Shown: in pieces, positions 54,437 through 64,000 of the stretch
Layout: each line of letters opens with the position of its first letter
Numbering within the stretch: the stretch's first letter is position 1
Assembly: GCA_963662175.1 (NCBI GenBank)
Contig: OY759214.1
Coordinates: 74,102,037 to 74,166,036, forward strand
Source: Aradus depressus
Lineage: Eukaryota; Arthropoda; Insecta; Hemiptera; Aradidae
Length of the DNA: 64,000 bases
Direction of reading: 5' to 3'
Notes under the pieces: model-generated
What the model saw: the letters and a program-made list of their open reading frames with translations, nothing else
What the model was told of the DNA's origin: nothing
Database searches by the model: none
Translations under genes and position numbers: made by a program

Positions 54437-54454
54437 GTCCCTGTTCGGGCGCCA
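54437..54454 (-). promoter_or_regulatory. Primer binding site, tRNA-Lys3 type (copy 2)
   Basis: Minus strand TGGCGCCCGAACAGGGAC, 18 bases complementary to the 3' end of tRNA-Lys3. It follows the inner LTR directly. Confidence 0.9.
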
Positions 54455-55866
54455 ATTATAACCATTTCCCTCCCTGTGTGTGAGTGCAAATCGCGTAATT
54501 AATAAAATAAATAAAATTGAGATCGAAAAATTATTAAATTTGAAAATTATTTAAATCGCGACTTTAATTAAACAATGCCTGAATAGCTGAAAGCACTCCC
54601 ACGGGAAGAACGGTTACAAGATCCTAACGGTTAGTTGACATCAGTAATTAACAATAATTAATTACTGTTGTCAACCAGAAGAAGCATGAGTGGGGGGGGA
54701 ATGAAATGAATCAAACCTATAACTTTAACATATTTATTTTAATGAGAACATATTTACAAAACAACAATTGAATATATATAATTTGGCCGTGTGTCTGAAG
54801 GACTGAATTATAACTTAATTACGAGGTACCTCGATACGATATCCATGGCGAATGACGGCGTGATCACCCTTTCTGGACTTCTCGTAGAAATCGTCTATTC
54901 ACATAGTCCCTGAAGATCTGCGTAGTTTCGAGGGCACACCAGAAGTTACACCCCCACTGACTTTGCACCATCCAAAATCAAAGTGTGTCTCTACGACTAA
55001 TTCACATATTCAAACTAAACTTTACAAAAGAAAGTAACGTGGTAATCCACCAAGACATGAGCAAAGAAAGTTAATTCACATATTTAAACTCAACTGTACA
55101 ATATAAAAAGAACGTGGTGACCAGCCAAGACATGAGCGACGAAGACTGTTAATTTCACATATTCAAACTAAACTTTACTTATAGAAAAGATACGTGGTGA
55201 TCCACCAAGACATGAACGAAGAATGTTAATTTCACATATTCAAACTAAACTTTACAAAGACAGGAACGTGGTGATCCACCAAGATATGAGCGAAGAAAGT
55301 TAATTTCACATATTCTAACTGATATTACTTATAGAAAAGATACGTGGTGATCACCCAAGACATGAACGAAGAAAGTACTTTCACATACTGAAACTAGGCT
55401 TTACAAAGAAAGAAACGTGGTGATCCACCAAGATATGAGCGAAGAATGAGTAAAACGGGGAGTGGCTTCCGATATCCGACCGTGGTAGGGGACAGTTCTC
55501 GAGACTTGATTCGTCGTCGGACTCCGCCCATTTTATTTCCAGCCAATCGCATATTACCAATTAACATCTGCCTCTAGTTGTGTGAAAACCTGGAGTAAGA
55601 AAAAAAACCTTTACTGCTTATTCCTTATACACCGGATGTAGACAATTATCTTGGCTTCCTTTCCATTGTGTCTCTATTATTCTTTATTTTCGCTCCCAGC
55701 GATCGCGATTCTCTCGCAAGCATCGTTGGTTCCGAGCATTCTCTTCCAAATGCAATTCTCGTTTATTCAACACCACACAACCCATACTTTGCTCCTAGCG
55801 ATCGCGATCCTCTCATAGACATCGCCAGTTCTGAGCATTATCTATAGGGTAGACATGCTACAATAT
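54455..55866 (-). repeat. LTR (inner; 3' LTR of the complete copy)
   Basis: About 1.41 kb. The exact ends are uncertain by about 5 bp: on the minus strand it starts near ATATTGTAGCATGTC and ends ..GGTTATAAT before TGGCGCC, so termini do not look like a plain TG..CA. It contains about six 70-bp tandem repeats (55010-55440: CACATATTCAAACTAAACTT, ACGTGGTGATCCACCAAGA, ATGAGCGAAGAA) and GATCGCGAT motifs near 55700-55810. Confidence 0.85.
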
Positions 55867-57679
55867 CCCCCGTTCCCGTTAAAATAAAATATGTCGGCTA
55901 AATGACCATTGGAAGTCACATATTTTATTAGTTTCACTTAACACTTGCTCGTTCACTGAGCATATACACTTAACCAAATACTCAGGTATCGACCTCATTA
56001 TCATGCGTGACCAAAACATGATTTTAAATTTCCTTTCGAATCGGCATGGCTTGCCTATGCATGCGTGACCAAAGCATGATTTTACTTTACGCTGTACTTC
56101 TTGGAGTTAACCCTCTCCATTGGCAAATAACGATGATTCTATTTCTAGCATACATTCACTGACTAGTTAAAACATCCAAAAAGGCCCCACGCCTCGACAA
56201 TGTTTCAACTGAATTCCCATATACCTAATCCGCTTCAACAAAAATTTGGGTTGACCAAACCCTAACCATATGCCTCCTTAGGCCTTCGACAGGTATTTAC
56301 CTTCTGCCGGAACGACGACGAAATATAAAATAGAAAAATAAGCCCACTCAAATCCCATCTCAGTTTCATAAATATATGTAAATTCCGGCATCCGCATTAA
56401 TCAAGTAGCGAAACCCTTTCTTCAGTTCAAACAGTCAGTTCATGGCATAAAAAAAATAATTAAACAACTCCCGCCCCTTTAAATGGATTCTACAAGCATC
56501 AATGGAGTGGCCCCTTCTCCGTGTGTACGATAATTAAATATTCCATTCTGGGTATCCCCTCCAGTTTATAATATATCTCCCCCTTTAGTCATGTATGCTT
56601 CGGCACCTTGCCCTAGGATTTCTTAAATAAAATAACAAAATTGACATTTGACCTACCGTGGTCGACACTGCATCATAATAAGTAAGGTCCATACCTGGAT
56701 ATATGTGACAAATATATTTACAAGGCTCTCATTGGGTTAACATAGCCCATCATGGTCACTAGATAAAATATGGGTCAATGTGACATTTTCAATAGATACA
56801 CACGGTCGGATACTAATACAAATATTATTTTAAAATACAAAACAAAACAGACAAATACAATTGAAAGTACATTTACCATACGTGACTACCTACAAATGTG
56901 TGTGCCATCGCCTCGCTGTCATCCTACTCAGATCCGCGTCTCCTAATCAAATTTAAATACGTAGGAATATTCCCATGGATGGCCAATCCATATACCGTCT
57001 GCCCCGTCCTACAATTATGTCAATTTCAAATGAAGCCACAAACCTATCTAAACTAAATTATCCCAACATCATAAACAAATTGTTAATACTATTTAAAAAA
57101 AATAGTCTTACTAAATATATGAACAAAAAATTATCCTAACTTATTATCTAAATTACCTACCTACTATTATAAAAAAAATGCCCTATTACTAAATTTATAT
57201 AAAACAACTAAAACTAACTTATTATCTAAAATTATATCTACAACCTGGCGATTCACTTCGGAATCTTGGAGCTCGACTAAGGGGGGTATGCTCGATGTTA
57301 AGCCCCAGGGGAGTGCCAGAATGTCCCCGTCTGCCTTATCCTATTTACAAAAAAAAAATAACTAAATAATAAATCCCGTGTCCCCAATAAATGTGTATGT
57401 GTGATTCTTTGTGTGTTGTTGTATAATGAGGTGTTGGCCGTTAGTGTAAAATAATAAATAATTCCCAAATAATAAAGAATAGTGTCTGTTTTATGTGTGT
57501 GTGACTTTGTCTAACTGTTCCTGGGATAGCTGGGGATGGACACCCATAGAGACGTCACAAATCTCTTCCCTGACTCTAGGGCCGCGATCTCGTCTGCAAT
57601 AATCGCCCCCCTAACTCGGCTGAAGTAAGATCGTTAATCTCAAAGAGAGCCCTAGCGCTTCTCTAGCCTGCTTGTAAAT
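55867..57679 (-). other. Non-coding internal region with polypurine tract
   Basis: On the minus strand this is the 3' 1.8 kb of the internal region. It has no long frame, so a former third gene (if any) is gone. At its end AACGGGAACGGGGG (plus 55867-55880) lies directly against the LTR and is the likely polypurine tract for plus-strand priming. Confidence 0.7.
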
Positions 57680-58675
57680 TTATCCGCTAATATACGGCTT
57701 CTGTAAGATCGTATAAAAGATTCCTCCTTCCGCTACGTCGCTGCCGAGATGTCCTAAAATAAAAATTTGAGGACTTTCCTTGTCTAAAATCTGGTAAGGT
57801 CCTTCCCAGAATAGTAATAGTAATATTTCCCTCTTACCGGTGGATATCCGCAGAGATTGTACTAACACCTGATCGCCAATTTCTAACGTAGTCTGTTGGT
57901 GTCGTACCTCAAAGTTCTGTTTCTGTCTTTCGGCCTGTTTTTCTGTAAATTGGTATGTTTGTTGGTGTAGTCCCGAAATGTCAGTTATCCTATTGTCTTT
58001 GATGAAGTTCACCTGCGGATGTTCTTCACAAGTGGGGTTGCCATTAGTCGGGTAGCGGATTATGTGGTCATTGTCTGTCGATATGTCTGTTACTTCGTCC
58101 TCGTTTCTAAGTAGGTCAGAAAACTCCTGCATCAGAGATGATATTCTGACGTCGTCTAGGGAAGTTATGTTTTCTTCATTCCCTGTCAGTCTGTCTGTGA
58201 TTTCGTCCTCTTTTATACTTGATGAATTTACGTGATCTGGGGCAGTCATAGTATTGTCGGGGTATGTTTGTTTGTCGATGGTCTCTTCCTCCTTAGCAGT
58301 GATTGGTAAGGATGTCTTTGCTATTGATTCTACGTTAACTGGTGATCTGATATCAAAAAATTTGTACTCGTAACCTAATCCTTGAAGTGGTCTTCTCGTG
58401 CTGATAAAAACTGGTTCCAAACGTCCATTGCCGTGTCTTCCTAAACCGCTACCTTCTTGGTACCCCTGTAGCTTCATCAATGTCAGTCCGTTGTTACTGT
58501 CTGTCTTTACCTTTACAGGAGTGGGACATCTATTGTCAACGTTAGTATGTAGGTCAATGTCCCCTGTCAATCTCGTCATCATCTCTGTACCAAGCAAACT
58601 GCGTATGTCCCCCTTGAATTTAAATTTACCTCCCCCCATAGTTTTAAGTTTGTTCATCCCACTCCTGCTACTTAG
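57680..58675 (-). CDS. Pol remnant: G-patch-like segment joined to integrase C-terminus
   Basis: This frame is -1 to gag and is entered after A_AAA_AAC at 58675-58681; the first internal ATG is at 58657. Residues about 65-100 from that Met (LTLMKLQGYQEGSGLGRHGN..) have the G..xG.GLG..G spacing of a G-patch, a domain known next to the protease in some retroelements. The middle is acidic and repetitive (DEVTDIS, EEETID). The last 80 residues (ERQKQNFEVRHQ, LEIGDQVLVQS, WEGPYQIL) are the integrase C-terminal GPY/F module of Ty3/gypsy-type elements. Protease, reverse transcriptase, RNase H and the integrase core are absent, indicating a large in-frame deletion. Confidence 0.75.
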   Translation of the reverse strand, partial: LSSRSGMNKLKTMGGGKFKFKGDIRSLLGTEMMTRLTGDIDLHTNVDNRCPTPVKVKTDSNNGLTLMKLQGYQEGSGLGRHGNGRLEPVFISTRRPLQGLGYEYKFFDIRSPVNVESIAKTSLPITAKEEETIDKQTYPDNTMTAPDHVNSSSIKEDEITDRLTGNEENITSLDDVRISSLMQEFSDLLRNEDEVTDISTDNDHIIRYPTNGNPTCEEHPQVNFIKDNRITDISGLHQQTYQFTEKQAERQKQNFEVRHQQTTLEIGDQVLVQSLRISTGKREILLLLFWEGPYQILDKESPQIFILGHLGSDVAEGGIFYTILQKPYISG

Positions 58676-60276
58676 TTTTTTATCAAGTGGTCAACAATTG
58701 GTTTCAGGTTGTTAGCCAACTCTCCAAGGGATTGCTTTATTTCTTTCATGTCTGTATTGACATTGTTGTCGGTCACTACCTCCATGTTTCTTACGTTAGG
58801 TTTCGACTGGTTATCCCTATAATTAGGTGGTCGATTATAATTCTGATTTGAGTCATAGTAATTACGTGGCCGATCGTAATTTGGATTTGACTCGCGGGAA
58901 GGGCCTCGGCTAAATTGATTCCCTCTCTCTTGATTGTAGTGAGAGGTTCCCCGTGCATTCCCAGAATTGTAACGAGGTAGGTCTTGTTTGGGAAAGTTAT
59001 TGTTTTTCGGAAGACTATCTGGTCGGTACTGTCTTTCCCCGCCTTTCCAAGAACTATCCTTTAATTTACAATCACGTCTAATTATGTTAGTACCTATCCT
59101 AATTATTTGCTCATGTAGTCTCTCAATAGAGATTATTCCCTGGATCCTAACTGAATTTTCGACCGTCTCTCCATAATGTTTGCTCAATAGTTCACATACG
59201 TAGCCTTCCGGAATTTTATATGTACTATCCTGGAGTCGTGATACTAATTTTGAAAAATGTTCGCTGGGTGTTTTATCCATATGATCGGCATAGCCTTGGG
59301 TATCAAGTTCCCTACGGACTATAACGTCATATTTCTCCCCGCAGAACCTATCTTTGAACGCATTGACGAATTCATCAAAAGAGCGGATACTTCCTGACTT
59401 TACAAGGAACCAATCCAGACCCTCGCCCTTTAAATGTGACTTTATAAATTCGTTCAGATTATAAAATTCTCCAATGTGACTATATGCAATTTCTAAATTT
59501 GATATGAAATGGTTGGGTAAATCCAACACATTGTTACGGAACGTTACCTTGTTACGTTCGTAATTTTTTATATACGTATTTCGGAAAGTGACGTTACTAG
59601 GCTGTTCGCGAGCAAAGGTCTGACCTGTATACCAATCCTTATGTTCTTCAGGGATGGTGAACGTCACTTGGTCATTATGTTTTGGGGTTGAGACCTGATT
59701 TTGACCCGAAACAGTATCTATTCTCTTCGAGATATTGGCGAATCTCTTCTCACAATCGGTACGAAAAAGATTTTGGGTCGAATTTATTTCCTCGACCTCC
59801 TTATCTAAACGTTGTGTTTCTGACATGATCCTACCTGTCATTTCATGATCTAAACGTTGTGTTTCTGACATGATCCTACCTGTCATTTCATGATAACAGA
59901 CATCTACCATGTCCCTAACTTCAGAAACATGTTTGTCATATTTCCCTTCTAAATTGTCCTGTCTAGTTCTCAATTCTCCGGACTCAGATCGTAGAGTGCC
60001 CATCTCGCGATTAATGGATTCGATATTATTTGCCATTAACGAAATTTCTTGGCGCACACCCCTTATCTCGGAAGTCTGTTGTCCTAGGGAATTTCCCAAG
60101 TTTCCCATCTGTTCCTGCATGGCCTTTCCCTGCTGTCCTATCTGTTCCTGCATGGCCTTAAACATCGCCTCTAGGTCAAATTTAGGATTTTCTACCGGGG
60201 ACTCCGGGGGCGTACGGATAGTTTTCCTAGACCGTGTCTGTATCGGCTCTAAGTCCGACTTCCCTTTCCCTTCCAT
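58672..60276 (-). CDS. Gag polyprotein of the LTR element
   Basis: 534 codons, intact. Residues about 35-190 are heptad-rich and likely coiled coil, with an AMQEQ repeat and a 15-residue duplication (HEMTGRIMSETQRLD twice). About 225-400 resembles a retrotransposon capsid region (LKGEGLDWFLV, FDEFVNAFKDRFCG, ..SEHFSKLVSRLQ). About 415-510 is basic and rich in R, G, N and Y, with no CCHC knuckle, and may bind RNA in its place. The intact frame contrasts with the gutted pol and suggests gag is or was recently functional. Confidence 0.85.
   Translation of the reverse strand: MEGKGKSDLEPIQTRSRKTIRTPPESPVENPKFDLEAMFKAMQEQIGQQGKAMQEQMGNLGNSLGQQTSEIRGVRQEISLMANNIESINREMGTLRSESGELRTRQDNLEGKYDKHVSEVRDMVDVCYHEMTGRIMSETQRLDHEMTGRIMSETQRLDKEVEEINSTQNLFRTDCEKRFANISKRIDTVSGQNQVSTPKHNDQVTFTIPEEHKDWYTGQTFAREQPSNVTFRNTYIKNYERNKVTFRNNVLDLPNHFISNLEIAYSHIGEFYNLNEFIKSHLKGEGLDWFLVKSGSIRSFDEFVNAFKDRFCGEKYDVIVRRELDTQGYADHMDKTPSEHFSKLVSRLQDSTYKIPEGYVCELLSKHYGETVENSVRIQGIISIERLHEQIIRIGTNIIRRDCKLKDSSWKGGERQYRPDSLPKNNNFPKQDLPRYNSGNARGTSHYNQERGNQFSRGPSRESNPNYDRPRNYYDSNQNYNRPPNYRDNQSKPNVRNMEVVTDNNVNTDMKEIKQSLGELANNLKPIVDHLIKN
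58675..58681 (-). promoter_or_regulatory. -1 ribosomal frameshift site A_AAA_AAC
   Basis: In the gag frame the codons ATA AAA AAC are directly followed by the gag stop TAA (58672-58674). A_AAA_AAC matches the X_XXY_YYZ slippery heptamer used by many retroviruses. A -1 slip there moves exactly into the open second frame. A downstream pseudoknot was not worked out. Confidence 0.85.
59804..59893 (-). repeat. 45-bp perfect tandem duplication inside gag
   Basis: Two copies of a 45-bp unit starting TCTAAACGTTGTGTTTCTGA at 59804 and 59849. It duplicates 15 residues of the coiled coil without breaking the frame. Confidence 0.9.
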
Positions 60277-60690
60277 TCTGATAAGAAATATATATCAAAA
60301 CAATTAAATGATTATACGGGAGGTCTGGTGCTAACCTAATTTCTATGGTGACCTGTCAGATGGCATCACAATACCACAATAGTTATAATATGTAAAATAA
60401 ATGCCTACTAAATCTACATAAGAAAAAAAAAATCAAAAACAAAAAAAATAAAATTATTTCAATAAATGATGTCATTCATTGTCCCTACCCTCACCCATCC
60501 TTCTTCAGTTTTGATTCTAAATACCGACTTTAAGTGAAAATATAACATTGTGGCCTAATAGGCTGGAATCTACGTTAAAAAGCAAAAAAAAAAAATTTTT
60601 TTTTAAATTAAAAAAATTAATTAATTAATAAGGGACCGATTAGTGGGGTTCATTAATTATACTAATTGGCATAATTAATAAACAAATCAA

Positions 60691-60708
60691 GTCCCTGTTC
60701 GGGCGCCA
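60691..60708 (-). promoter_or_regulatory. Primer binding site, tRNA-Lys3 type (copy 1)
   Basis: Minus strand TGGCGCCCGAACAGGGAC immediately downstream of the outer LTR, where a retroelement primer site must be. It marks the true 5' end of the complete internal region. Confidence 0.9.
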
Positions 60709-62119
60709 ATTATAACCATTTCCCTCCCTGTGTGTGAGTGCAAATCGCGTAATTAATAAAATAAATAAAATTGAGATCGAAAAATTATTAAATTTGAAAA
60801 TTATTTAAATCGCGACTTTAATTAAACAATGCCTGAATAGCTGAAAGCACTCCCACGGGAAGAACGGTTACAAGATCCTAACGGTTAGTTGACATCAGTA
60901 ATTAACAATAATTAATTACTGTTGTCAACCAGAAGAAGCATGAGTGGGGGGGGAATGAAATGAATCAAACCTATAACTTTAACATATTTATTTTAATGAG
61001 AACATATTTACAAAACAACAATTGAATATATATAATTTGGCCGTGTGTCTGAAGGACTGAATTATAACTTAATTACGAGGTACCTCGATACGATATCCAT
61101 GGCGAATGACGGCGTGATCACCCTTTCTGGACTTCTCGTAGAAATCGTCTATTCACATAGTCCCTGAAGATCTGCGTAGTTTCGAGGGCACACCAGAAGT
61201 TACACCCCCACTGACTTTGCACCATCCAAAATCAAAGTGTGTCTCTACGACTAATTCACATATTCAAACTAAACTTTACAAAAGAAAGTAACGTGGTAAT
61301 CCACCAAGACATGAGCAAAGAAAGTTAATTCACATATTTAAACTCAACTGTACAATATAAAAAGAACGTGGTGACCAGCCAAGACATGAGCGACGAAGAC
61401 TGTTAATTTCACATATTCAAACTAAACTTTACTTATAGAAAAGATACGTGGTGATCCACCAAGACATGAACGAAGAATGTTAATTTCACATATTCAAACT
61501 AAACTTTACAAAGACAGGAACGTGGTGATCCACCAAGATATGAGCGAAGAAAGTTAATTTCACATATTCTAACTGATATTACTTATAGAAAAGATACGTG
61601 GTGATCACCCAAGACATGAACGAAGAAAGTACTTTCACATACTGAAACTAGGCTTTACAAAGAAAGAAACGTGGTGATCCACCAAGATATGAGCGAAGAA
61701 TGAGTAAAACGGGGAGTGGCTTCCGATATCCGACCGTGGTAGGGGACAGTTCTCGAGACTTGATTCGTCGTCGGACTCCGCCCATTTTATTTCCAGCCAA
61801 TCGCATATTACCAATTAACATCTGCCTCTAGTTGTGTGAAAACCTGGAGTAAGAAAAAAAACCTTTACTGCTTATTCCTTATACACCGGATGTAGACAAT
61901 TATCTTGGCTTCCTTTCCATTGTGTCTCTATTATTCTTTATTTTCGCTCCCAGCGATCGCGATTCTCTCGCAAGCATCGTTGGTTCCGAGCATTCTCTTC
62001 CAAATGCAATTCTCGTTTATTCAACACCACACAACCCATACTTTGCTCCTAGCGATCGCGATCCTCTCATAGACATCGCCAGTTCTGAGCATTATCTATA
62101 GGGTAGACATGCTACAATA
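60709..62119 (-). repeat. LTR (outer; 5' LTR)
   Basis: Counterpart of 54455-55866, with only a one-base homopolymer difference noticed in the whole 2-kb repeat. It carries the same 70-bp tandem repeats (61263-61695). It abuts an (AT)n run at 62115-62138, which hides any target duplication. Confidence 0.85.
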
Positions 62120-62575
62120 TATATATATATATATATATTATAAAACTGCTTAATATATAAGCAGTTTTAATAACGCGAATGTTATTTTGGTATTGTTATA
62201 AATTATGAAAGTTGGCATATATTCAAGAAGGAGAATACGTTCAAAACAGTAAACGGTTTGTGAAATTTCAAATGTTGTTATTTAATATTTTTGCACACAC
62301 AGACTAGCATAGTCTGATATGGGGCCAATAATTCTGAAAATGTTAATGAAGACAATGTGCATCTGAATTCAATCTTGGATATTTTGCTTTTGCACTTTCT
62401 ACCTTTTAACATTACTTTTGGGTAGGTATGGAAATTCTGAATTCACAATAATATATTTTTCAGCAGCTATATTTTTCTCATATTTATTTTTTTGGTTTTT
62501 ACAACTTAAATAAATAAAACAAACTTATTTTTGAAATATTGTCTATTCCACTAAAGATATATATACATATATAAC

Positions 62576-62604
62576 TACCGGTTTCGGCTTTATACCATCG
62601 TCAG
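62576..62604 (-). ncRNA. Hammerhead ribozyme-like core, left arm
   Basis: Minus strand CTGACGA, T, GGT-ATAAA-GCC, GAAA, CCGGTA. Both conserved boxes intact. Mirror of 62769-62797. Confidence 0.5.
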
Positions 62605-62768
62605 GTCTAGTTATGAACTAAGTCAGTTTGCAGAGAGCGACCCTTCAAATACATCATACAGTTAGCTAACGGTACAGCCGGGGGACTCCCAAGTTCTAAT
62701 AGCCCCCTTTGACCTGAGATGTATTTGAAGGGTCGCTCTCTGCAAACTGACTTAGTTCATAACTAGAC

Positions 62769-62797
62769 CTGACGATGGTATAAAGCCGAAACCGGTA
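62769..62797 (+). ncRNA. Hammerhead ribozyme-like core, right arm
   Basis: CTGACGA, T, GGT-ATAAA-GCC, GAAA, CCGGTA. The GTA after ACCG would be the cleavage triplet. The surrounding palindrome could supply stem I or let two copies pair. Confidence 0.5.
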
Positions 62798-62920
62798 GTT
62801 ATATATGTATATATATCTTTAGTGGAATAGACAATATTTCAAAAATAAGTTTGTTTTATTTATTTATTACAAGTTTCCACAATATGTCCGCGTTTCTCAA
62901 CTTAGAAGTTTTACAACTTA

Positions 62921-62952
62921 GCTAACATTTCGGGAAAAACTCCCATCTTCAG
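62921..62952 (-). ncRNA. Hammerhead-like core, diverged
   Basis: Minus strand CTGAAGA, T, GGGA-GTTTT-TCCC, GAAA, TGTTAGC. CTGANGA and GAAA boxes and a strong stem II are kept, while the GAAAC and GTA features are altered. Confidence 0.4.
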
Positions 62953-63082
62953 TAGGAAAAACTAATACGATAAATGGGAGAACAATATAGTTTCTGAAAA
63001 ATATATTATCTTGTAACATAAAATTTTTTTTTTTTTGTATGCCAATATAACTTTTTATCGGTCGCAACGTGTTAGTCAAGAC

Positions 63083-63821
63083 CAGGGATATGCAAATTTT
63101 TAGTTGCGGGGCCAGACAGGAAAATTCAAAGGTGCGACTAAACTGAATAGAAAATAACAATTTTTGACTAATTACAAAAAATAATGAATATTGTCATGAA
63201 AAGGTATAACACATATTTAATTTTCATGGCTGATTTACTCAGAATATATTGATGAATAGTAGAAAGTAAAAAGACAACATTGATATCAGGATAAAAGAGA
63301 TATCATTTTTAGTGAAGTCGATGAAACGCAGGTTCTCGCGATTTAAAAATTGACGCACAAAAAAAAATAGAATTTTGAAAATAATCGAAAAATCAAATCA
63401 AAAGTTTTAGAGAATTTCAAAATTCTAATTTTTTTATAACGAATGTTGACAAAAATGTTTTACCTTACTCTCATGAAATACACGAGTTTAAAAAAAAAAA
63501 ATTTTTTGAATAATAACAGAGAGAAGAAAATATAAGGAAAATTACATTTATTTCACTATAACCAGTCTAATAAAAGAGATCAATGATTGAGATTTAACAT
63601 ATTTTATGAATATGATGATAATATATACAATTAATATGAAGACAATTTGAACTTTCTTATTTGCTCAAAACATTTACGCAATACATACACAGTTATTGTC
63701 TCATTCTTTATTCCTTTTAATATTAACTATTGCAAGGAGAAAAAAAGGTGATAGGTTTTCACGTTTTCGATTCATTCCGCGAATCGCATCTGGCCCCTGG
63801 GTCTTAGTTTGCTCATCCCTG
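63083..63821. mobile_element. Charlie-like hAT MITE
   Basis: CAGGGATATGCAAATTTTTA then GTTGCGGGGCCAGA on the left and CAGGGATGAGCAAACTAAGA then CCCAGGGGCCAGATGCGA inward from the right. CAGGG.TG.GCAAACTA..GCC..GGGCCA is the known end style of Charlie-group hAT elements. The interior is AT-rich without transposase. The 8-bp flanks (GTCAAGAC, GCCTAAAG) match only at half their positions. Confidence 0.6.
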
Positions 63822-64000
63822 GCCTAAAGTATATATGTATTATATTTATTTTATATATATATAATAGAGAAAAATTAAGTGAAAAAACATTATGTTCATG
63901 TCATTAATTAAAGAGGAAATAGCATATGCACACATTTTGTAAGTGTTTTCAAAACTAGTAATGTAAGCGATATAAGCGTATACGTTTTAACGAAATGCTA
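63822..64000. other. AT-rich DNA, no gene seen
   Basis: Contains an (AT)n run near 63845-63865 and nothing else recognised. Confidence 0.4.

Larger units (their letters stand above)
53871..62119 (-). mobile_element. Tandem LTR retroelement: LTR-internal-LTR-truncated internal
   Basis: 53871-55866 and 60124-62119 are almost identical direct repeats (about 2.0 kb) that include the LTR, primer site, leader and gag start. Read on the minus strand the order is LTR, complete internal region, LTR, then a second leader and 51 gag codons that stop abruptly at 53871. Gag type, -1 frameshift signal, integrase C-terminus of GPY/F type and tRNA-Lys primer site place it among LTR retroelements of Ty3/gypsy or retrovirus-like kind. 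Without reverse transcriptase and integrase core it depends on a partner. Near identity of the repeats points to recent origin. Confidence 0.88.
62504..62870. mobile_element. Palindromic Penelope-like terminal repeat
   Basis: Arms of about 140 bp: AAACTTATTTTTGAAATATT, GTCTATTCCACTAAAGATAT, TACCGGTTTCGGCTTTATAC, CATCGTCAGGTCTAGTTATG, GCAGAGAGCGACCCTTCAAA, and the same in complement on the right, around a 70-bp centre (GCCGGGGGACTCCCAAG). Each arm has a hammerhead-like core. Beyond the right arm, TTATTACAAGTTTCCACAAT and CGCGTTTCTCAACTTAGAAG continue into a third motif at 62921-62952. Confidence 0.65.

Noticed and set aside
57680..58675. Host G-patch protein gene
   Set aside because: The integrase GPY/F-type C-terminus, the frameshift link to gag and the flanking LTRs show it is part of the retroelement.
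63083..63821. 8-bp target duplication of the Charlie-like MITE
   Set aside because: GTCAAGAC and GCCTAAAG agree at too few positions to be claimed.

Overview
The window looks like intron-rich, AT-rich (roughly two thirds A+T by eye) genomic DNA of an arthropod, insect or crustacean. The main evidence is one host gene. Three minus-strand exons at 30337-30619, 28296-28388 and 8924-9102 read in order as the domain I pore region of a T-type voltage-gated calcium channel (Cav3 / Ca-alpha1T type), with proper splice sites and joins of about 1.9 kb and 19.2 kb. The earlier domain I exons (higher coordinates) and the rest of the I-II linker (lower coordinates) were not found. The window therefore sits inside a very large gene, and nearly everything else is probably intron.

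The rest is dominated by nested mobile DNA. 1-19 kb: an unclassified dispersed repeat (here family A), a 35-bp minisatellite, palindromic Penelope-like remnants carrying hammerhead-ribozyme-like cores, a non-autonomous Helentron (7380-8853), a dead LINE reverse transcriptase, a pogo/Tigger element with a transposase C-terminus, many copies of a tRNA-derived SINE (SINE1), and a 1-kb foldback element containing a second tRNA-derived SINE (SINE2). 19.9-25.7 kb: a 5.2-kb non-autonomous Helentron on the minus strand, filled with satellite arrays and inserted into another repeat (family B). One of its satellites is built from SINE1 body sequence. 26-35 kb: retroposon tails, SINE1 copies, two channel exons with a 30-bp minisatellite between them, a hAT-like MITE and a pogo MITE. 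35-42 kb: a PIF/Harbinger-type MITE inside a SINE1, then a 1.63-kb tandem duplication whose internal 35/36-bp minisatellite differs between copies, a second family B copy with a coding remnant, and a 661-bp Harbinger element with TTA target duplications and a transposase N-terminus.

42-53.8 kb is mostly unrecognised AT-rich DNA with SINE1 copies, LINE 3' tails, a hAT element with 8-bp target duplications, a doubtful cysteine-rich candidate exon and a SINE2 copy with a clear target duplication. 53.9-62.1 kb holds a minus-strand LTR retroelement in tandem form: a truncated leader/gag, an LTR, one complete internal region and another LTR. Its primer site matches tRNA-Lys3. It has a long gag, a canonical A_AAA_AAC frameshift site directly before the gag stop, and a short second frame joining a G-patch-like segment to an integrase C-terminus. 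No protease, reverse transcriptase or integrase core is present, so it is a non-autonomous deletion derivative. The end of the window has another Penelope-like palindrome and a Charlie-like hAT MITE.

Apart from the calcium channel I found no intact cellular gene. The interest lies in how the mobile elements are built and nested. Element names are assigned from motifs, termini and target duplications read by eye, without database comparison.
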